Source: Sulfurirhabdus autotrophica
Lineage (GTDB): Bacteria; Pseudomonadota; Gammaproteobacteria; Burkholderiales; SMCO01
Reading direction: 5' to 3'
DNA: 64,000 bases
Assembly (NCBI RefSeq): GCF_004346685.1
Contig: NZ_SMCO01000015.1
Coordinates: 20,794 to 84,793 of the forward strand
Shown: piece after piece, positions 1-8,658 of the stretch
How the letters are laid out: every line of letters begins with the position of its first letter
How positions within the stretch are numbered: the stretch's first letter is position 1
The notes under the pieces: model-generated
Told to the model about the DNA's origin: nothing
The model's input: only the letters and a program-made list of their open reading frames with translations
The model's database searches: none
Position numbers and translations under genes: made by a program

Positions 1-1579
1 TGTCTGCGTTAATCGGGGAAGTACCATAAAATAACTCGTCATCATGATTGAGTCCATCGCCGTCAGCGTCAAGACTAATCCGCCCAAACCCTGTTCGGAA
101 ATCAAAGCCAGCAGTGCTGATATCTTTAACGGCAGCTTGAATTGTTGCTCTCAACTGGGGTGGGGTCATGTTGGGGTTTTTGGCCAGCAGTAGAGCTGCG
201 GCCCCAGCTACGTGGGGTGAGGCTGCAGAAGTGCCAGCAAAAGAACTTGTAAGAGATGTCTGTACCCTGTTAGGTGCGGATATTTCAGGTTTTGGATTGC
301 CATTGGTTGTGGGGCCTTCTGAGCTGAAATATTCAACTGAGTCGTTAAGGTCTACAGCCCCAACGCCTAACACATTAGCGCAGTCAGCTGGTTGTAGAAG
401 GCTGCTGGCTGGCGTGAATTTACCTAATTCTGGACCTGTAGAAAATAGCGTTAGAGGCAAATTCGTAGTTGATGAACTTACTTTTTTTACAACGATATAG
501 TATGTCCCGTTTGAAGGCGGCGTGTAATCTATAGACTCATATGGATAGGGGAAATAGGATGGACCGCTCCCTGATTGCTTATTTTGAGAAGAAGCGACTA
601 ACGTGCCGCCATTATCCGGATTCCCATTATAAAGGTAAAGATTGTAATCCACTTTTGTTGATGGGTATGCATCCCAGTTAAGTATCAGCGATACTGGGAA
701 TCCGGCAGAAAGGATAATTGTGTTGAAGTTTTGACCTGTTGAAAACTCATGCCGTAAGTCGTTGTTTATGTCAGTAAAGGTGCCAAGATAATGTGCGGCG
801 CGAGCATTTCCCATGGCATTTACCCACTGAATTCCTTTGCTATCAGCGCTATTGGCTGTGGTGCAAATAGAACCAGTGCCGTCATAAAATGCCGCACCAA
901 ACCAAGCAACAGAATGGTTAATAACTCGTACGCCAGCAGCTGCCATGTCATTTAAAGCTTGAGAAAGCTGAACTTCAGTACTGATTTTTGCAAGATAGAG
1001 GGAAGCACCAGGTGCCATCTCGTGGACGATCTCAGCCACATTTGTACCGTGATCAATTCCTCCTGTTCCTGTACCTGTATAGTCAATAATACTTAAATTG
1101 GAGGGTAAGTCCCCTGAAGCCTGAGCGGTGGATAAACTGGCAAATCCAAGGTCAATGATGCCAATTTTAATCCCCGCGCCCGAATTGCCAATAGCTTGCA
1201 TATCAGCTGCACCCGTTTTAGCTACGCCTTGTCCAGTGACGGAAACCGCTTCGTGATGGTAGGGAAATCGAGCCAAGGTTGTTGATGGGAGACGCGAGAG
1301 TAGTTTAGTTAACTTGCCGGCCGGGATGGAAATCTCATGTAATCGTCCTTGATTATAGCGTACCACTCCACCTTGCGCTTCTACATCAGTCGCAAGCAGA
1401 GTATCTGTTTCAAGAATGATAGTAACGGGTTTTGACGCCAACGCAGGAATGTTGGAAACACGATTCACATGCTCGCTTACCCTACCTTCGATCATGGCGC
1501 CAGTCTCTATAGGAGGGGCGGCAAAGGAAATAGTAGTGGCAAAAAACCCTGCCAATGAAATGTAAGTTATGTTTTTCAG
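1..1579 (-). CDS. Secreted subtilisin-like serine protease (peptidase S8), 3' end beyond window
   Basis: I translated this from the reverse strand; the frame is open from 1579 to the window edge. It encodes a peptidase S8 with the catalytic triad in family order: Asp about residue 143 (IGIIDLGF), His about 177 (DHGTNVAEIV) and Ser about 451 (GTSAASPHVAG). The long His-Ser spacing holds a beta-rich stretch (about residues 290-400) resembling a PPC-type domain. The last visible residues (DADGDGLNHDDE) look like a calcium-binding thrombospondin type 3 repeat. The first ATG is at 1495 (MIEGRVSEH), but it would remove a clear signal peptide (KNITYISLAGFFATTISFAA) encoded just upstream. That peptide is included only if translation begins at the CTG at 1579, which has AGGAG six bases upstream. 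The protein is probably secreted. It is the only clear - strand gene and is divergent from the secreted-protein genes to the right. Confidence 0.88.
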   Translation of the reverse strand, partial: MKNITYISLAGFFATTISFAAPPIETGAMIEGRVSEHVNRVSNIPALASKPVTIILETDTLLATDVEAQGGVVRYNQGRLHEISIPAGKLTKLLSRLPSTTLARFPYHHEAVSVTGQGVAKTGAADMQAIGNSGAGIKIGIIDLGFASLSTAQASGDLPSNLSIIDYTGTGTGGIDHGTNVAEIVHEMAPGASLYLAKISTEVQLSQALNDMAAAGVRVINHSVAWFGAAFYDGTGSICTTANSADSKGIQWVNAMGNARAAHYLGTFTDINNDLRHEFSTGQNFNTIILSAGFPVSLILNWDAYPSTKVDYNLYLYNGNPDNGGTLVASSQNKQSGSGPSYFPYPYESIDYTPPSNGTYYIVVKKVSSSTTNLPLTLFSTGPELGKFTPASSLLQPADCANVLGVGAVDLNDSVEYFSSEGPTTNGNPKPEISAPNRVQTSLTSSFAGTSAASPHVAGAAALLLAKNPNMTPPQLRATIQAAVKDISTAGFDFRTGFGRISLDADGDGLNHDDELFYGTSPINAD

Positions 1580-1590
1580 CTATGTCTCCT
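1577..1590 (-). promoter_or_regulatory. Ribosome binding site and probable CTG start of the subtilase
   Basis: On the minus strand AGGAG (1590-1586) lies six bases before CTG (1579-1577). No ATG, GTG or TTG start in this frame keeps the signal peptide. The site therefore supports a rare CTG start, though a sequence error in an ATG codon would look the same. Confidence 0.5.
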
Positions 1591-1949
1591 CAAGCTGAGA
1601 AATGTTCTATTAGGGATGGAACATTAGGTTTTTAGAGAAATATATTATTATATGATTATAAATTAGCTGAATTATCTACCTATTTCAGTTTCATGGGCAA
1701 TAAAAATTAAATTTCGAGTAGCAAAATTGCATTATTTTTTTGTTAAAAAACGATATTTGATTGTACGTGGTTAAAGATAACCCATGATGATTTTGTTAAA
1801 TATTAGCAATTGTTTAAACAATTAAATATAGTGAAATATATAGTAAAAACAAAATGTTAATTGTATTTTAAGATATTGGCTAGTTGTTTCAGTGGAGGTT
1901 TCTGCGTTAGTAATTATTGCAATTTTAATGGTGAGTTTGCTGATAAAAA

Positions 1950-1966
1950 TGTCGAAAATTTTTACA
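1950..1966 (+). promoter_or_regulatory. 17-bp element, copy 1 (distal) upstream of the 2442 gene
   Basis: TGTCGAAAATTTTTACA fits the window consensus TGTCG-N6-TTTACA. It is the distal member of a pair, 223 bp before the sigma-54 promoter at 2173. The TGT-N11-ACA dyad suggests a dimeric activator site; this function is inferred. Confidence 0.6.
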
Positions 1967-2045
1967 ATCTAATATTCAAAATGAATAATTTTTATATTTA
2001 ATATTATCAATCCGTTGGCTATTATATTTAATATTTTTGATTCAG

Positions 2046-2071
2046 AATATTTGATAAGTTTATCAAATATT
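2046..2071. repeat. Perfect 12-bp inverted repeat (AT-rich palindrome)
   Basis: AATATTTGATAA (2046-2057) and its exact reverse complement (2060-2071) are separated by two bases. It lies 11 bases before the second 17-bp element. It has no T-run and is far from a gene end, so a protein-binding site or DNA cruciform is more likely than a terminator. Confidence 0.55.
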
Positions 2072-2082
2072 AACTCAAAATT

Positions 2083-2099
2083 TGTCGAAAAATTTTACA
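2083..2099 (+). promoter_or_regulatory. 17-bp element, copy 2 (proximal) upstream of the 2442 gene
   Basis: TGTCGAAAAATTTTACA is identical base for base to the copy at 18884. It lies 90 bp before the sigma-54 promoter at 2173, a usual distance for an enhancer-binding protein site. Confidence 0.65.
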
Positions 2100-2172
2100 T
2101 ATTTTTGCAAAAGTATACTTTTTTAAAAAATATGGTTAGCTAATGTAATGATATTTTGTGACAAAATTATTA

Positions 2173-2188
2173 TGGTACAGAATTTGCT
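2173..2188 (+). promoter_or_regulatory. rpoN-dependent: Predicted sigma-54 (-24/-12) promoter
   Basis: TGGTACAGAATTTGCT matches the sigma-54 consensus TGGCAC-N5-TTGCW, with GG and GC separated by exactly ten bases. It precedes the gene at 2442 by about 250 bases, leaving a long leader. The paired upstream elements match the layout at 7747 and 19191. Confidence 0.65.
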
Positions 2189-2441
2189 AGATTGTTTGGA
2201 GTGCTTAGTAATAAAATACTAATCAAATTAAGTGCACACATACTAAAAACAAAATGGCTTATTAGTATTGGAGATGAAACCTATAACTTGATATTTTTTT
2301 CTATGTTTAAACTTATTCAATGCAAATAATTTAAAATTTAATAGGGTGTTGTTTTTTTTTTTGTGGCTTGCGTTTTTATGTGTTCGTATTAAAGTTAGTT
2401 TTTATGCGGTATTTTATTTTAATAACTGGAGGGGATTTATT

Positions 2442-3323
2442 ATGATTAGAAACATTAAAAAAATATTGGTGATGGTTGCCATGATGGCTTGGGTGCCATT
2501 CGCCTTTGCAATGTCCCCTTACATTAAGGGTAATAGTTTGGCAGCAGGAGACATTAACAGTGTAATGTCGCAGGCAGAGACAAAGTTGAAAGCCGCTGGT
2601 TTTAACGTAATAGGCGCATACCAGCCTAAAGGTATTTCCGATAGCGGCGTAGTTGTAGTCACTGATAAAGCCATTCTGGATACCATTGCAAAAATTGGTG
2701 GTGACGTAATTGTTGGTGCCGGCATTCGTGTGGGTGTGAAATCAGACGGCACATTATCTTATATGAATCCAGAGTATTGGTATCGTGCCTATTTCCGCAA
2801 AAATTACGATGCAAACCAAGCGCCAGTAAAAGCTTTGCAAGCACATCTGAAAGAAGCTCTGGGTGCAGGTGAACAGTTTGGTGGTGAAGTAGATCAAGCT
2901 AGCTTGGCAAAATATCACTATATGTTTGGAATGGAATACTTTGATGACAATCGTGATTTAGTTGCACACGAAAGTTTTGAAAAGGCAGTAGAAACTATTC
3001 GTACAAATTTGGCTAAAGGTGCGGGTAATGCTACTAAGGTGTACGAAGTAATCATGCCTGAGAAGAAAATTGCCGTTTTTGGCGTTGCAATGAATGACCA
3101 GAAAACCGGTGACGGCGTTTGGGTAAATAAAATTGAAGGATCAGATAATATCGCTGCGTTGCCCTATGAAGTTTTCGTTGTAGGTAATCAGACACAAGCG
3201 TTATATGCACGCTATCGCATTGCCCTTGGATGGTCGTCACTTAAAATGACCAGTTTCGGTAAGATCATGGCAACTCCAGGTAATATTAAATCTACCTTGA
3301 AAACAGTAGCTGGTATTGAATAA
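2442..3323 (+). CDS. Secreted protein of unknown function
   Basis: I do not recognise this 293-residue protein. The frame is open further upstream, but ATG 2442 is chosen because it follows a good ribosome site (TGGAGGGG) and starts a clean signal peptide (MIRNIKKILVMVAMMAW, cut near AFA). The N-terminal half of the mature protein has an alternating alpha/beta pattern (AETKLKAAGFNVIGAYQPKG) that recalls DUF302-like small domains, but the match is not strong enough to name. There is no C-terminal sorting signal and no further membrane segment, so a periplasmic or secreted location is likely. It is a single-gene unit with its own sigma-54 promoter and a terminator at 3367. The promoter layout is shared with two PEP-CTERM gene clusters, which suggests it belongs to the same surface-protein regulon. 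Confidence 0.75.
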   Translation: MIRNIKKILVMVAMMAWVPFAFAMSPYIKGNSLAAGDINSVMSQAETKLKAAGFNVIGAYQPKGISDSGVVVVTDKAILDTIAKIGGDVIVGAGIRVGVKSDGTLSYMNPEYWYRAYFRKNYDANQAPVKALQAHLKEALGAGEQFGGEVDQASLAKYHYMFGMEYFDDNRDLVAHESFEKAVETIRTNLAKGAGNATKVYEVIMPEKKIAVFGVAMNDQKTGDGVWVNKIEGSDNIAALPYEVFVVGNQTQALYARYRIALGWSSLKMTSFGKIMATPGNIKSTLKTVAGIE

Positions 3324-3366
3324 GGCTCACGGGACGATTAGTAAATAATGACTGTTTGAAAATATG

Positions 3367-3410
3367 AAGCAGCATGGCGGGTATTTCTGTCATGCTGCTT
3401 TTGTATTTTT
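3367..3410 (+). terminator. Rho-independent terminator
   Basis: AAGCAGCATG (3367-3376) pairs perfectly with CATGCTGCTT (3391-3400) and is followed by a T-rich tail. It ends the transcript of the 2442 gene. Confidence 0.85.
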
Positions 3411-3521
3411 GAAGATTAATAACATCAGTAATCTCTAATTTTGTAATTTCTGTAACTTTCTTCAGAATTTGAATGAAGATTTAGAGGTTTTAGTAAGACA
3501 TATGTTAGGTGGAGGAAAAGC

Positions 3522-4898
3522 ATGAGGATTAAATCCAAACGTTTGTTAACAGTGGCAGCAATTGCAGGATTGCTTATTGCGCCTATTAATGCGCTGGCAA
3601 CGAACGGTTATTTCATGATCGGCTTTGGTGCTGGTTCGACTGGTATGGGTGGTATTGGTGTTACATCTCCTCAAGACTCCATGTGTGTAGGTGGAAATCC
3701 AGCATGTTTAGGAGAATTTATAAGCCCGCAGTTTGATATGGGTGCCGGAATTATAAAAGCTGAGAGGTATTCTGGCACTAATATTATGGGGGCAGGCGAT
3801 GTTGCTAAGTTTGGCCCAAATGGTGTGACAGTATGGAGTGACGTCAACACATATCTTTTACCCGGGATGGGGTTCGTTTTTCCATTTACAGAGCAATTGT
3901 CTATCGGAATTGCTGCGCTTGGTAACGGAGGGGCTGGTACAAATTACAAAACTAACTTTTTTTCAGGTACAAATGATCGATTAGGGGTTGACCTTGTTCA
4001 ATTGATTGTGCCAATTACTGCTGCCTATAAACTTGACGCGACGCATACAATAGGTGCTTCTATCGTGCCTGCGAGCCAACGCTTTAGAGCGAATGGTTTG
4101 CATAGTTTTGATGCATTTTCGTCAGATAAAGAGCATTTAACTGATAATGGTCATGATTATGTGAATGGTTTGGGAGTGCGTTTTGGTTGGACAGGTCATT
4201 TTTTTGATAATAAGCTCACTTTAGGTGCGACTTATGCATCTAAAGTGTATATGGCAAAATTTGAAAAATATAAAGGGTTGTTTGCTGAACAAGGTACTTT
4301 TGATATCCCGGAAAATTATGCTGTAGGAATTGCAATTAAGCCAATTGAAAATTTGACTGTAGCGCTTGATGTGCAACAAATTTTATACTCGGGTGTCTCT
4401 TCAGTTGGTAATCGTGGGCCAACCCCAACCGTACTTGGCGTAACTTCATGTGACCAAACGCAACCAGTAACCGCTAACAATTGTGGTGGTACATCGCTAG
4501 GTGCTGACAATGGTGCTGGCTTCGGGTGGAAGGATCAAACCGTATACAAGCTGGGTGTGGCTTACAATAACGCATTTCCAAGCTTGGTGGGAGCAAATAA
4601 ATTAACCCTTCGTGCTGGCGTGAATTACGGCAAAACGCCAATTCAGCAAGATCAACTGTTATTTAGTTTACTTGCACCGGCTGCTAGTGAGTGGCATTAC
4701 ACCGCTGGCTTTACCTATAGTTTGGGTGATCAATCCATAATGGGTTTTGGTAGCGAAGGATTAATTTCGGGAGCCTGGACGCATGCGCCGATGGTAAGAA
4801 TGTCTGGCCCGGTAATTGGCACGTCAGGTGAATTTGGTATTGCTCAATTTGGCATGCGAATGAATATTTTTGAGCTTGCTTATACCTTAAAATTCTAG
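3522..4898 (+). CDS. OmpP1/FadL-family outer-membrane protein
   Basis: This 458-residue protein has a signal peptide cut after about residue 26 (INALA) and a mature N-terminus TNGYFMIGFGAGSTGMGGIG. That is the typical start of the OmpP1/FadL family, outer-membrane beta barrels that pass hydrophobic molecules such as fatty acids or aromatic compounds. The later sequence consists of alternating amphipathic strands and ends in a C-terminal aromatic strand (ELAYTLKF), as expected for BAM-assembled barrels. A Cys pair (SMCVGGNPAC) sits where many members have the NPA turn. The ribosome site GGTGGAGG precedes ATG 3522. The natural substrate cannot be told from sequence. The gene follows the 2442 gene but is separated from it by a terminator. 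Confidence 0.9.
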   Translation: MRIKSKRLLTVAAIAGLLIAPINALATNGYFMIGFGAGSTGMGGIGVTSPQDSMCVGGNPACLGEFISPQFDMGAGIIKAERYSGTNIMGAGDVAKFGPNGVTVWSDVNTYLLPGMGFVFPFTEQLSIGIAALGNGGAGTNYKTNFFSGTNDRLGVDLVQLIVPITAAYKLDATHTIGASIVPASQRFRANGLHSFDAFSSDKEHLTDNGHDYVNGLGVRFGWTGHFFDNKLTLGATYASKVYMAKFEKYKGLFAEQGTFDIPENYAVGIAIKPIENLTVALDVQQILYSGVSSVGNRGPTPTVLGVTSCDQTQPVTANNCGGTSLGADNGAGFGWKDQTVYKLGVAYNNAFPSLVGANKLTLRAGVNYGKTPIQQDQLLFSLLAPAASEWHYTAGFTYSLGDQSIMGFGSEGLISGAWTHAPMVRMSGPVIGTSGEFGIAQFGMRMNIFELAYTLKF

Positions 4899-5038
4899 GA
4901 TGAAGAAACTCATTATGTAGCAAAAGAAAATGAGTAGATCCAGAAATTTATGGTTGTAAAAATTGCGTTGTTTGGCAAGTGAGGTTGATAGTGCTCCCTT
5001 GCTCAGGACGTTACAGATAATTCAGTACGGAGAGGGTA

Positions 5039-6577
5039 ATGAAAAAAACTTTAATCAGCCTGTCGCTAACCGCGTTATTTAGCGCAGGTATGGCACAAGC
5101 GGTCGGTTACACACCAACTGTTACCACCGTTGGTAACAACTTCACTATGGTTAGTGCCGCAAATGGTCTTACCGGAGGCACCAATGATGTAACTTTCACT
5201 TGGGATGGTACCTATCGTGGGGCTGTCGTGACAGACGGCAGTAATAACGCTACTTTGTCTTCTCCTACCGCATTTGCCGGTAAAAAATGGACCGCACACC
5301 ATGTGAACGTCTATGGACCGGGCACCTATACTTTTAATACAGGTTGTGCATCGGGTGGCGTTGCTAGTACTACTTTCAATCCTTCATGCGGAACTGGTCC
5401 TTCTTACACGCTAACCGTACCTGCCGGTAAGGTGGGTGCGCATATGCTGTTTGACTGGTCGACCAGCACTGATATCGATGTAGTGTTAGTGTGGGAAATG
5501 AACAACTCTTGGGCTGGCACTGGTACCGCATCGGCGTTTAATGCAGGGGGAACAAACACGGTCAATACTGTGTGGAATGGTGTTTCTGCGGACGCTGATG
5601 GTGACGGATGGAACGGTGCCAAGATGATCGATGGTCCATTTGTTGGTCAAAGTGCAAATTTCAGCGTGAATGGAATCTCATCTGCAACCCCAGTAGTGTC
5701 GACAAATAATCCAACTGGTGCGAGCGTAGGAACAGGAGCTACAGTTGTAGTTGATTTTAATCAGGCAATGAATCCTGCAACACTGACCACTACATCCTTT
5801 ACAGTGAAAGCTGGGGGGGTTGGGGCAACAGTCTGTGGTGGGGCGATTGTTGCAAGTAATAGCAATAAAACCTTTACTTGCACGCCTACAGCATTAGCCG
5901 CAAGTACAGCTTATACGGCGACGATCACTACAGCAGCAACAAGCGCAGCTGGTTTTACGTTGGCAACTAACTATACCTGGAACTTTACAACGGGGGCGGC
6001 TGCAAGCACCCTGGCACTATCAGCAACAGGTACTGCCGGTACAACGACTGTAACAATTCCGGGGGGCAATGGAAGTTTAGCTTCGGTAGGGCTTTTAAAC
6101 GCTTCGCAAGTTAATGCGACACCACCTGCAGGTCTAACGTTCAACGAAGGATTGGTTAATTATAAGATTACGGGAGTTGGTGCAGGTTCAACCGTACCGG
6201 TGACAATAACTTTCCCAGCTAGTATTGTTGGGAAAACGCTTTACAAGGTGAATAGTTCTGCTGTTACCCCCGTGTACACAGCGATTCCTGAAGCTGCGTT
6301 TACCCGAAATGGTAATGGAACAACAATCACTATGAATGTCACGGATTGTACTGTTGGTCCGTGCGCAGGATATGATACAAATGCTACAGCAGGCATAATT
6401 GAAGACCCAATCGGGGCAGGTGCTCCCGTAGCTGCTGCAACTGTCAGTACCTTAAGTAGTCCTGGTGCATCTGGAGGGGGTTGTACTATTAATCACGAAA
6501 AATCAGATTTAAGTTTGATTGTGGTGTTATTTGCTAGCTTGGGCTATCTGAGCTGGAGGCGCAAAGCCAATAATTAA
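5039..6577 (+). CDS. Large surface protein with JDVT-CTERM type sorting tail
   Basis: This 512-residue protein starts with a signal peptide (residues 1-21, AQA cut). Residues 22 to about 210 are a Gly/Thr/Asn-rich domain closely matching the VPVPA protein at 9937. Then come an SbsA-like Ig fold (about 218-320, with FNQAMNPATL) and a region like the choice-of-anchor U domain (about 325-460, ending in GIIEDPIG). The C-terminus is a tripartite sorting signal: GGGC with Cys 482, a hydrophobic segment (LIVVLFASLGYL) and a basic end (WRRK). A Gly-rich stretch with an invariant Cys before the membrane segment matches the JDVT-CTERM class, not the VPLPA/PEP class of its paralogue. By family knowledge such tails are cut by a glutamic-type CPBP protease; a candidate is encoded at 27001. 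Start ATG 5039 follows GGAGAGGG. Confidence 0.85.
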   Translation: MKKTLISLSLTALFSAGMAQAVGYTPTVTTVGNNFTMVSAANGLTGGTNDVTFTWDGTYRGAVVTDGSNNATLSSPTAFAGKKWTAHHVNVYGPGTYTFNTGCASGGVASTTFNPSCGTGPSYTLTVPAGKVGAHMLFDWSTSTDIDVVLVWEMNNSWAGTGTASAFNAGGTNTVNTVWNGVSADADGDGWNGAKMIDGPFVGQSANFSVNGISSATPVVSTNNPTGASVGTGATVVVDFNQAMNPATLTTTSFTVKAGGVGATVCGGAIVASNSNKTFTCTPTALAASTAYTATITTAATSAAGFTLATNYTWNFTTGAAASTLALSATGTAGTTTVTIPGGNGSLASVGLLNASQVNATPPAGLTFNEGLVNYKITGVGAGSTVPVTITFPASIVGKTLYKVNSSAVTPVYTAIPEAAFTRNGNGTTITMNVTDCTVGPCAGYDTNATAGIIEDPIGAGAPVAAATVSTLSSPGASGGGCTINHEKSDLSLIVVLFASLGYLSWRRKANN

Positions 6578-6600
6578 CATCTTTGTTTCATGGAAGTAAA

Positions 6601-6630
6601 AAATGCCCCTTTAATATAAGGGGCATTTTT
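6601..6630 (+). terminator. Rho-independent terminator
   Basis: A perfect 11-bp stem, AAATGCCCCTT (6601-6611) with AAGGGGCATTT (6618-6628), has a six-base loop and a T tail. It ends the JDVT-CTERM gene transcript 24 bases after its stop. Confidence 0.92.
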
Positions 6631-7445
6631 CGTAAATCTGCCTAGACTATAAAAAAATCACAGTTTAATCGCGTTTGACGCGAGCCAACGTATTGTTGTT
6701 GTGAGGTTGATTTGCAGAATCATGGGCATTTTGGCATGTGCGGCTAGATTATATTGCTTGGCGCAGGGTCTTAAAGTATTGGTGATGTATTGTTTGCCAA
6801 ACCTATTACGCAGCCACCTGAAATTCTCTATTTGATTATAATCAATTGTGTAGCAGTATCGTTACAGGTTAATTGGTGTTAGAACTTCATCCTTATATTT
6901 TGATTCCACTCCCCCCAACGTTCGTTGGCGCATTGTACTAAAAATTTCCAAAGCGCACCTTCTAATAGAATAAGCAATACTTGAATTACCTCATTATAGA
7001 ATTCAAGGGCAAAAAACTGGCAGCTTAGTCAGAGTTGATGAATGATGTAAGCAGTAGGCTATAGCGCCACACAATACAGATTAACTGAGCTGTTCTTATA
7101 TCTAGTGAATACAGTGTGTATTTTTAGACCCGGTAAATAATGCATATCAAAAGTAAAACAGACTGATTTAAAGAAAGGATTAGCAAAATAAGATAGTAAT
7201 ATTATTTAAAAACAATTTACTAAATCGTGGGTGGCTCAGTTGTCTTGTATTTAATTTATGTAGTAATGAAGGAGTTGAGGCGAATTTTAAGTCAAATGCG
7301 TAGGGTAAAGCTGTTAAAAGGGGTGAATTTATTTGCAAAAAAACTGAAATGTTTGCAATTTTCAAGGGGGAAAGCTATCTGGTTGGCTGAGGCTAGATAT
7401 TTTTATAGAAAACATAACTGATTGAAATAAAGAAAATATTGGAAT

Positions 7446-7462
7446 TGTCGGAAATATTTACA
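7446..7462 (+). promoter_or_regulatory. 17-bp element (distal) upstream of the 7896 cluster
   Basis: TGTCGGAAATATTTACA fits TGTCG-N6-TTTACA. It is 301 bp before the sigma-54 promoter at 7747 and is paired with the copy at 7643. Confidence 0.6.
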
Positions 7463-7642
7463 CAATTGATTGTAAATATTTATGTTTATATTCATTATGT
7501 TATGATTTGACAGGTGTTTGTGGTAAATCAATATAAATAAATTAAATAATTATTTCTCCTTTTAAATCAAAGTGGTTATGTAACGTTTGAAAAAAAATTT
7601 AAGGTAAGATCAACCTTGGTAGCATGAATAATAATTAATGTA

Positions 7643-7659
7643 TGTCGGTAATCTTTACA
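7643..7659 (+). promoter_or_regulatory. 17-bp element (proximal) upstream of the 7896 cluster
   Basis: TGTCGGTAATCTTTACA keeps both fixed ends of the consensus and its 17-bp length. It lies 104 bp before the sigma-54 promoter. Confidence 0.6.
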
Positions 7660-7746
7660 AGATAAATCATATTTATATATATTAATATATGAATTAAACG
7701 TACTAACTATATGATTTTATATAAATTAATATAATATTATAAATTC

Positions 7747-7762
7747 TGGCACAGTGTTTGCT
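7747..7762 (+). promoter_or_regulatory. rpoN-dependent: Predicted sigma-54 (-24/-12) promoter of the VPLPA-CTERM cluster
   Basis: TGGCACAGTGTTTGCT is the best sigma-54 match in the window, with the full TGGCAC and TTGC blocks at the correct ten-base GG-GC spacing. It lies about 135 bases before the start codon at 7896. Confidence 0.8.
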
Positions 7763-7895
7763 TTGTATGAATTGCGGAGTAAGTGGTAGGAATGTACTGC
7801 ACGTATCCATTCATTTGGTACCGCAATTTAAAGACAGGGAAGTGGATTTATTGGCGCTTATTTATAAGCAAATAACAACTGGACGGAGTTAAAAA

Positions 7896-8567
7896 ATGAT
7901 TAACATGAAAAAAACAGTATTAGCTGCTGCAGTATTGATGTCTATGGGTGCTGGAGCAACTGCTGCTCAAGCGGCGGTTACAGACTTTTCTTTTAACGGT
8001 GTTTTTGTGATGTTTGACGGTTACGACCCAACCTTCAGCAACCCAGCTGATGTGGTTAATAATGGAAATGGTATCGCTGGTGATCCAGTTACAGGTGCGA
8101 TGCACATGGACTTTGGTACAGGTGCTGGTACAGCTACCATGACTGGTCAGCCATTTTTTGGTTCTGATTGGTTTGCACGAAATATCGTCATGCAAGCTGG
8201 ACCTACAGGTGTTGTGACCACTATGATGTTTGACTGGGGTTCAACCGTTGGGGCAAGCACCAGTTGGGCTGCGCCAGGTGCTACGGATAACACGGGTGCC
8301 AATTACACTCCTGGCACATGCGGTGTGACCAACTGTGATATTCCTGTGACTGTAACGTTTAGCATGACCCCGATTGATCCGATGCACTTTCAAGTAACTA
8401 CAATTGATAGTTCAATGCCAGCTGGTCCGTTTGCTGGTTTTCAACCAACCTTTAATGGTGTAGCAACCGTTGTTCCTTCAGCTGTGCCAGTGCCAGCTGC
8501 TGCTTGGTTGTTAGGTTCTGGTCTGCTTGGTTTGGTTGGTGTTGCACGTCGCCGTAAAGCAGCTTAA
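7896..8567 (+). CDS. PEP-CTERM-like (VPVPA) exported protein 1
   Basis: This 223-residue protein has a signal peptide cut near residue 27 (AAQAA). It then has a low-complexity Gly/Thr/Asn/Pro-rich ectodomain with few charges and one Cys pair (GTCGVTNCD). The C-terminal sorting domain has the motif VPVPAAAW, a hydrophobic stretch (LLGSGLLGLVGVA) and an Arg cluster (RRRK). This is the VPLPA variant of the PEP-CTERM signal, expected to be cut by an exosortase such as XrtD in the inner membrane, with the protein released to the surface or matrix. The ribosome site CGGAG precedes ATG 7896; an in-frame ATG at 7905 is an alternative. It is first in a cluster with the genes at 8659 and 9937, behind the sigma-54 promoter. 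The ectodomain function is unknown. Confidence 0.9.
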   Translation: MINMKKTVLAAAVLMSMGAGATAAQAAVTDFSFNGVFVMFDGYDPTFSNPADVVNNGNGIAGDPVTGAMHMDFGTGAGTATMTGQPFFGSDWFARNIVMQAGPTGVVTTMMFDWGSTVGASTSWAAPGATDNTGANYTPGTCGVTNCDIPVTVTFSMTPIDPMHFQVTTIDSSMPAGPFAGFQPTFNGVATVVPSAVPVPAAAWLLGSGLLGLVGVARRRKAA

Positions 8568-8582
8568 TTCTGTAAGCTGTTC

Positions 8583-8633
8583 TTAAAAGCTAATTAGAGC
8601 TTTTAATGGGGTTGTGCTGTATTGCACAACCCC
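8583..8633 (+). other. Two adjacent RNA hairpins between cluster genes
   Basis: TTAAAAGCT/AGCTTTTAA (8583-8606, nine pairs) is followed directly by GGGGTTGTGC/GCACAACCCC (8608-8633, ten perfect pairs, six-base loop). No T-run follows the second. They could stabilise the upstream message or partly attenuate transcription into the 8659 gene. Confidence 0.6.
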
Positions 8634-8658
8634 AATATCCAATAAGTTTGAGGATAAA

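Larger units (their letters stand above)
1580..2441. other. Long AT-rich regulatory intergenic region
   Basis: About 860 bases separate the divergent protease gene from the secreted-protein gene at 2442. I see no convincing coding sequence. It contains two copies of the 17-bp TGTCG-N6-TTTACA element, a near-perfect AT-rich palindrome and a sigma-54 type promoter, all listed separately. The remainder is low-complexity A/T sequence. Confidence 0.7.
6631..7895. other. 1.26-kb intergenic region upstream of the VPLPA-CTERM cluster
   Basis: No gene can be supported here. The left part (6640-7000) has a 67-codon open stretch on the minus strand with no start codon and no recognisable homology. A 64-codon + strand frame at 7227 has no ribosome site or family likeness. 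The right part, from 7440, becomes very A/T rich and holds two 17-bp elements and a sigma-54 promoter. The long leader and paired elements mirror the region before 2442 and the region before 19329. Confidence 0.65.

Noticed and set aside
168..500. 110-codon open frame on the + strand
   Set aside because: It lies fully antisense to the subtilase catalytic Ser region, whose frame has clear family motifs.
4951..4966. Sigma-54-like TGGTTGTAAAAATTGC before the JDVT gene
   Set aside because: GG and GC are separated by eleven bases instead of ten, and no 17-bp elements lie upstream.
6661..6980. Possible gene remnant on the minus strand
   Set aside because: A 67-codon open stretch exists, but it has no start codon, no motif and no recognisable family.
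7227..7421. 64-codon frame on the + strand
   Set aside because: No ribosome site, unusual composition, no family likeness; it lies in a regulatory intergenic region.
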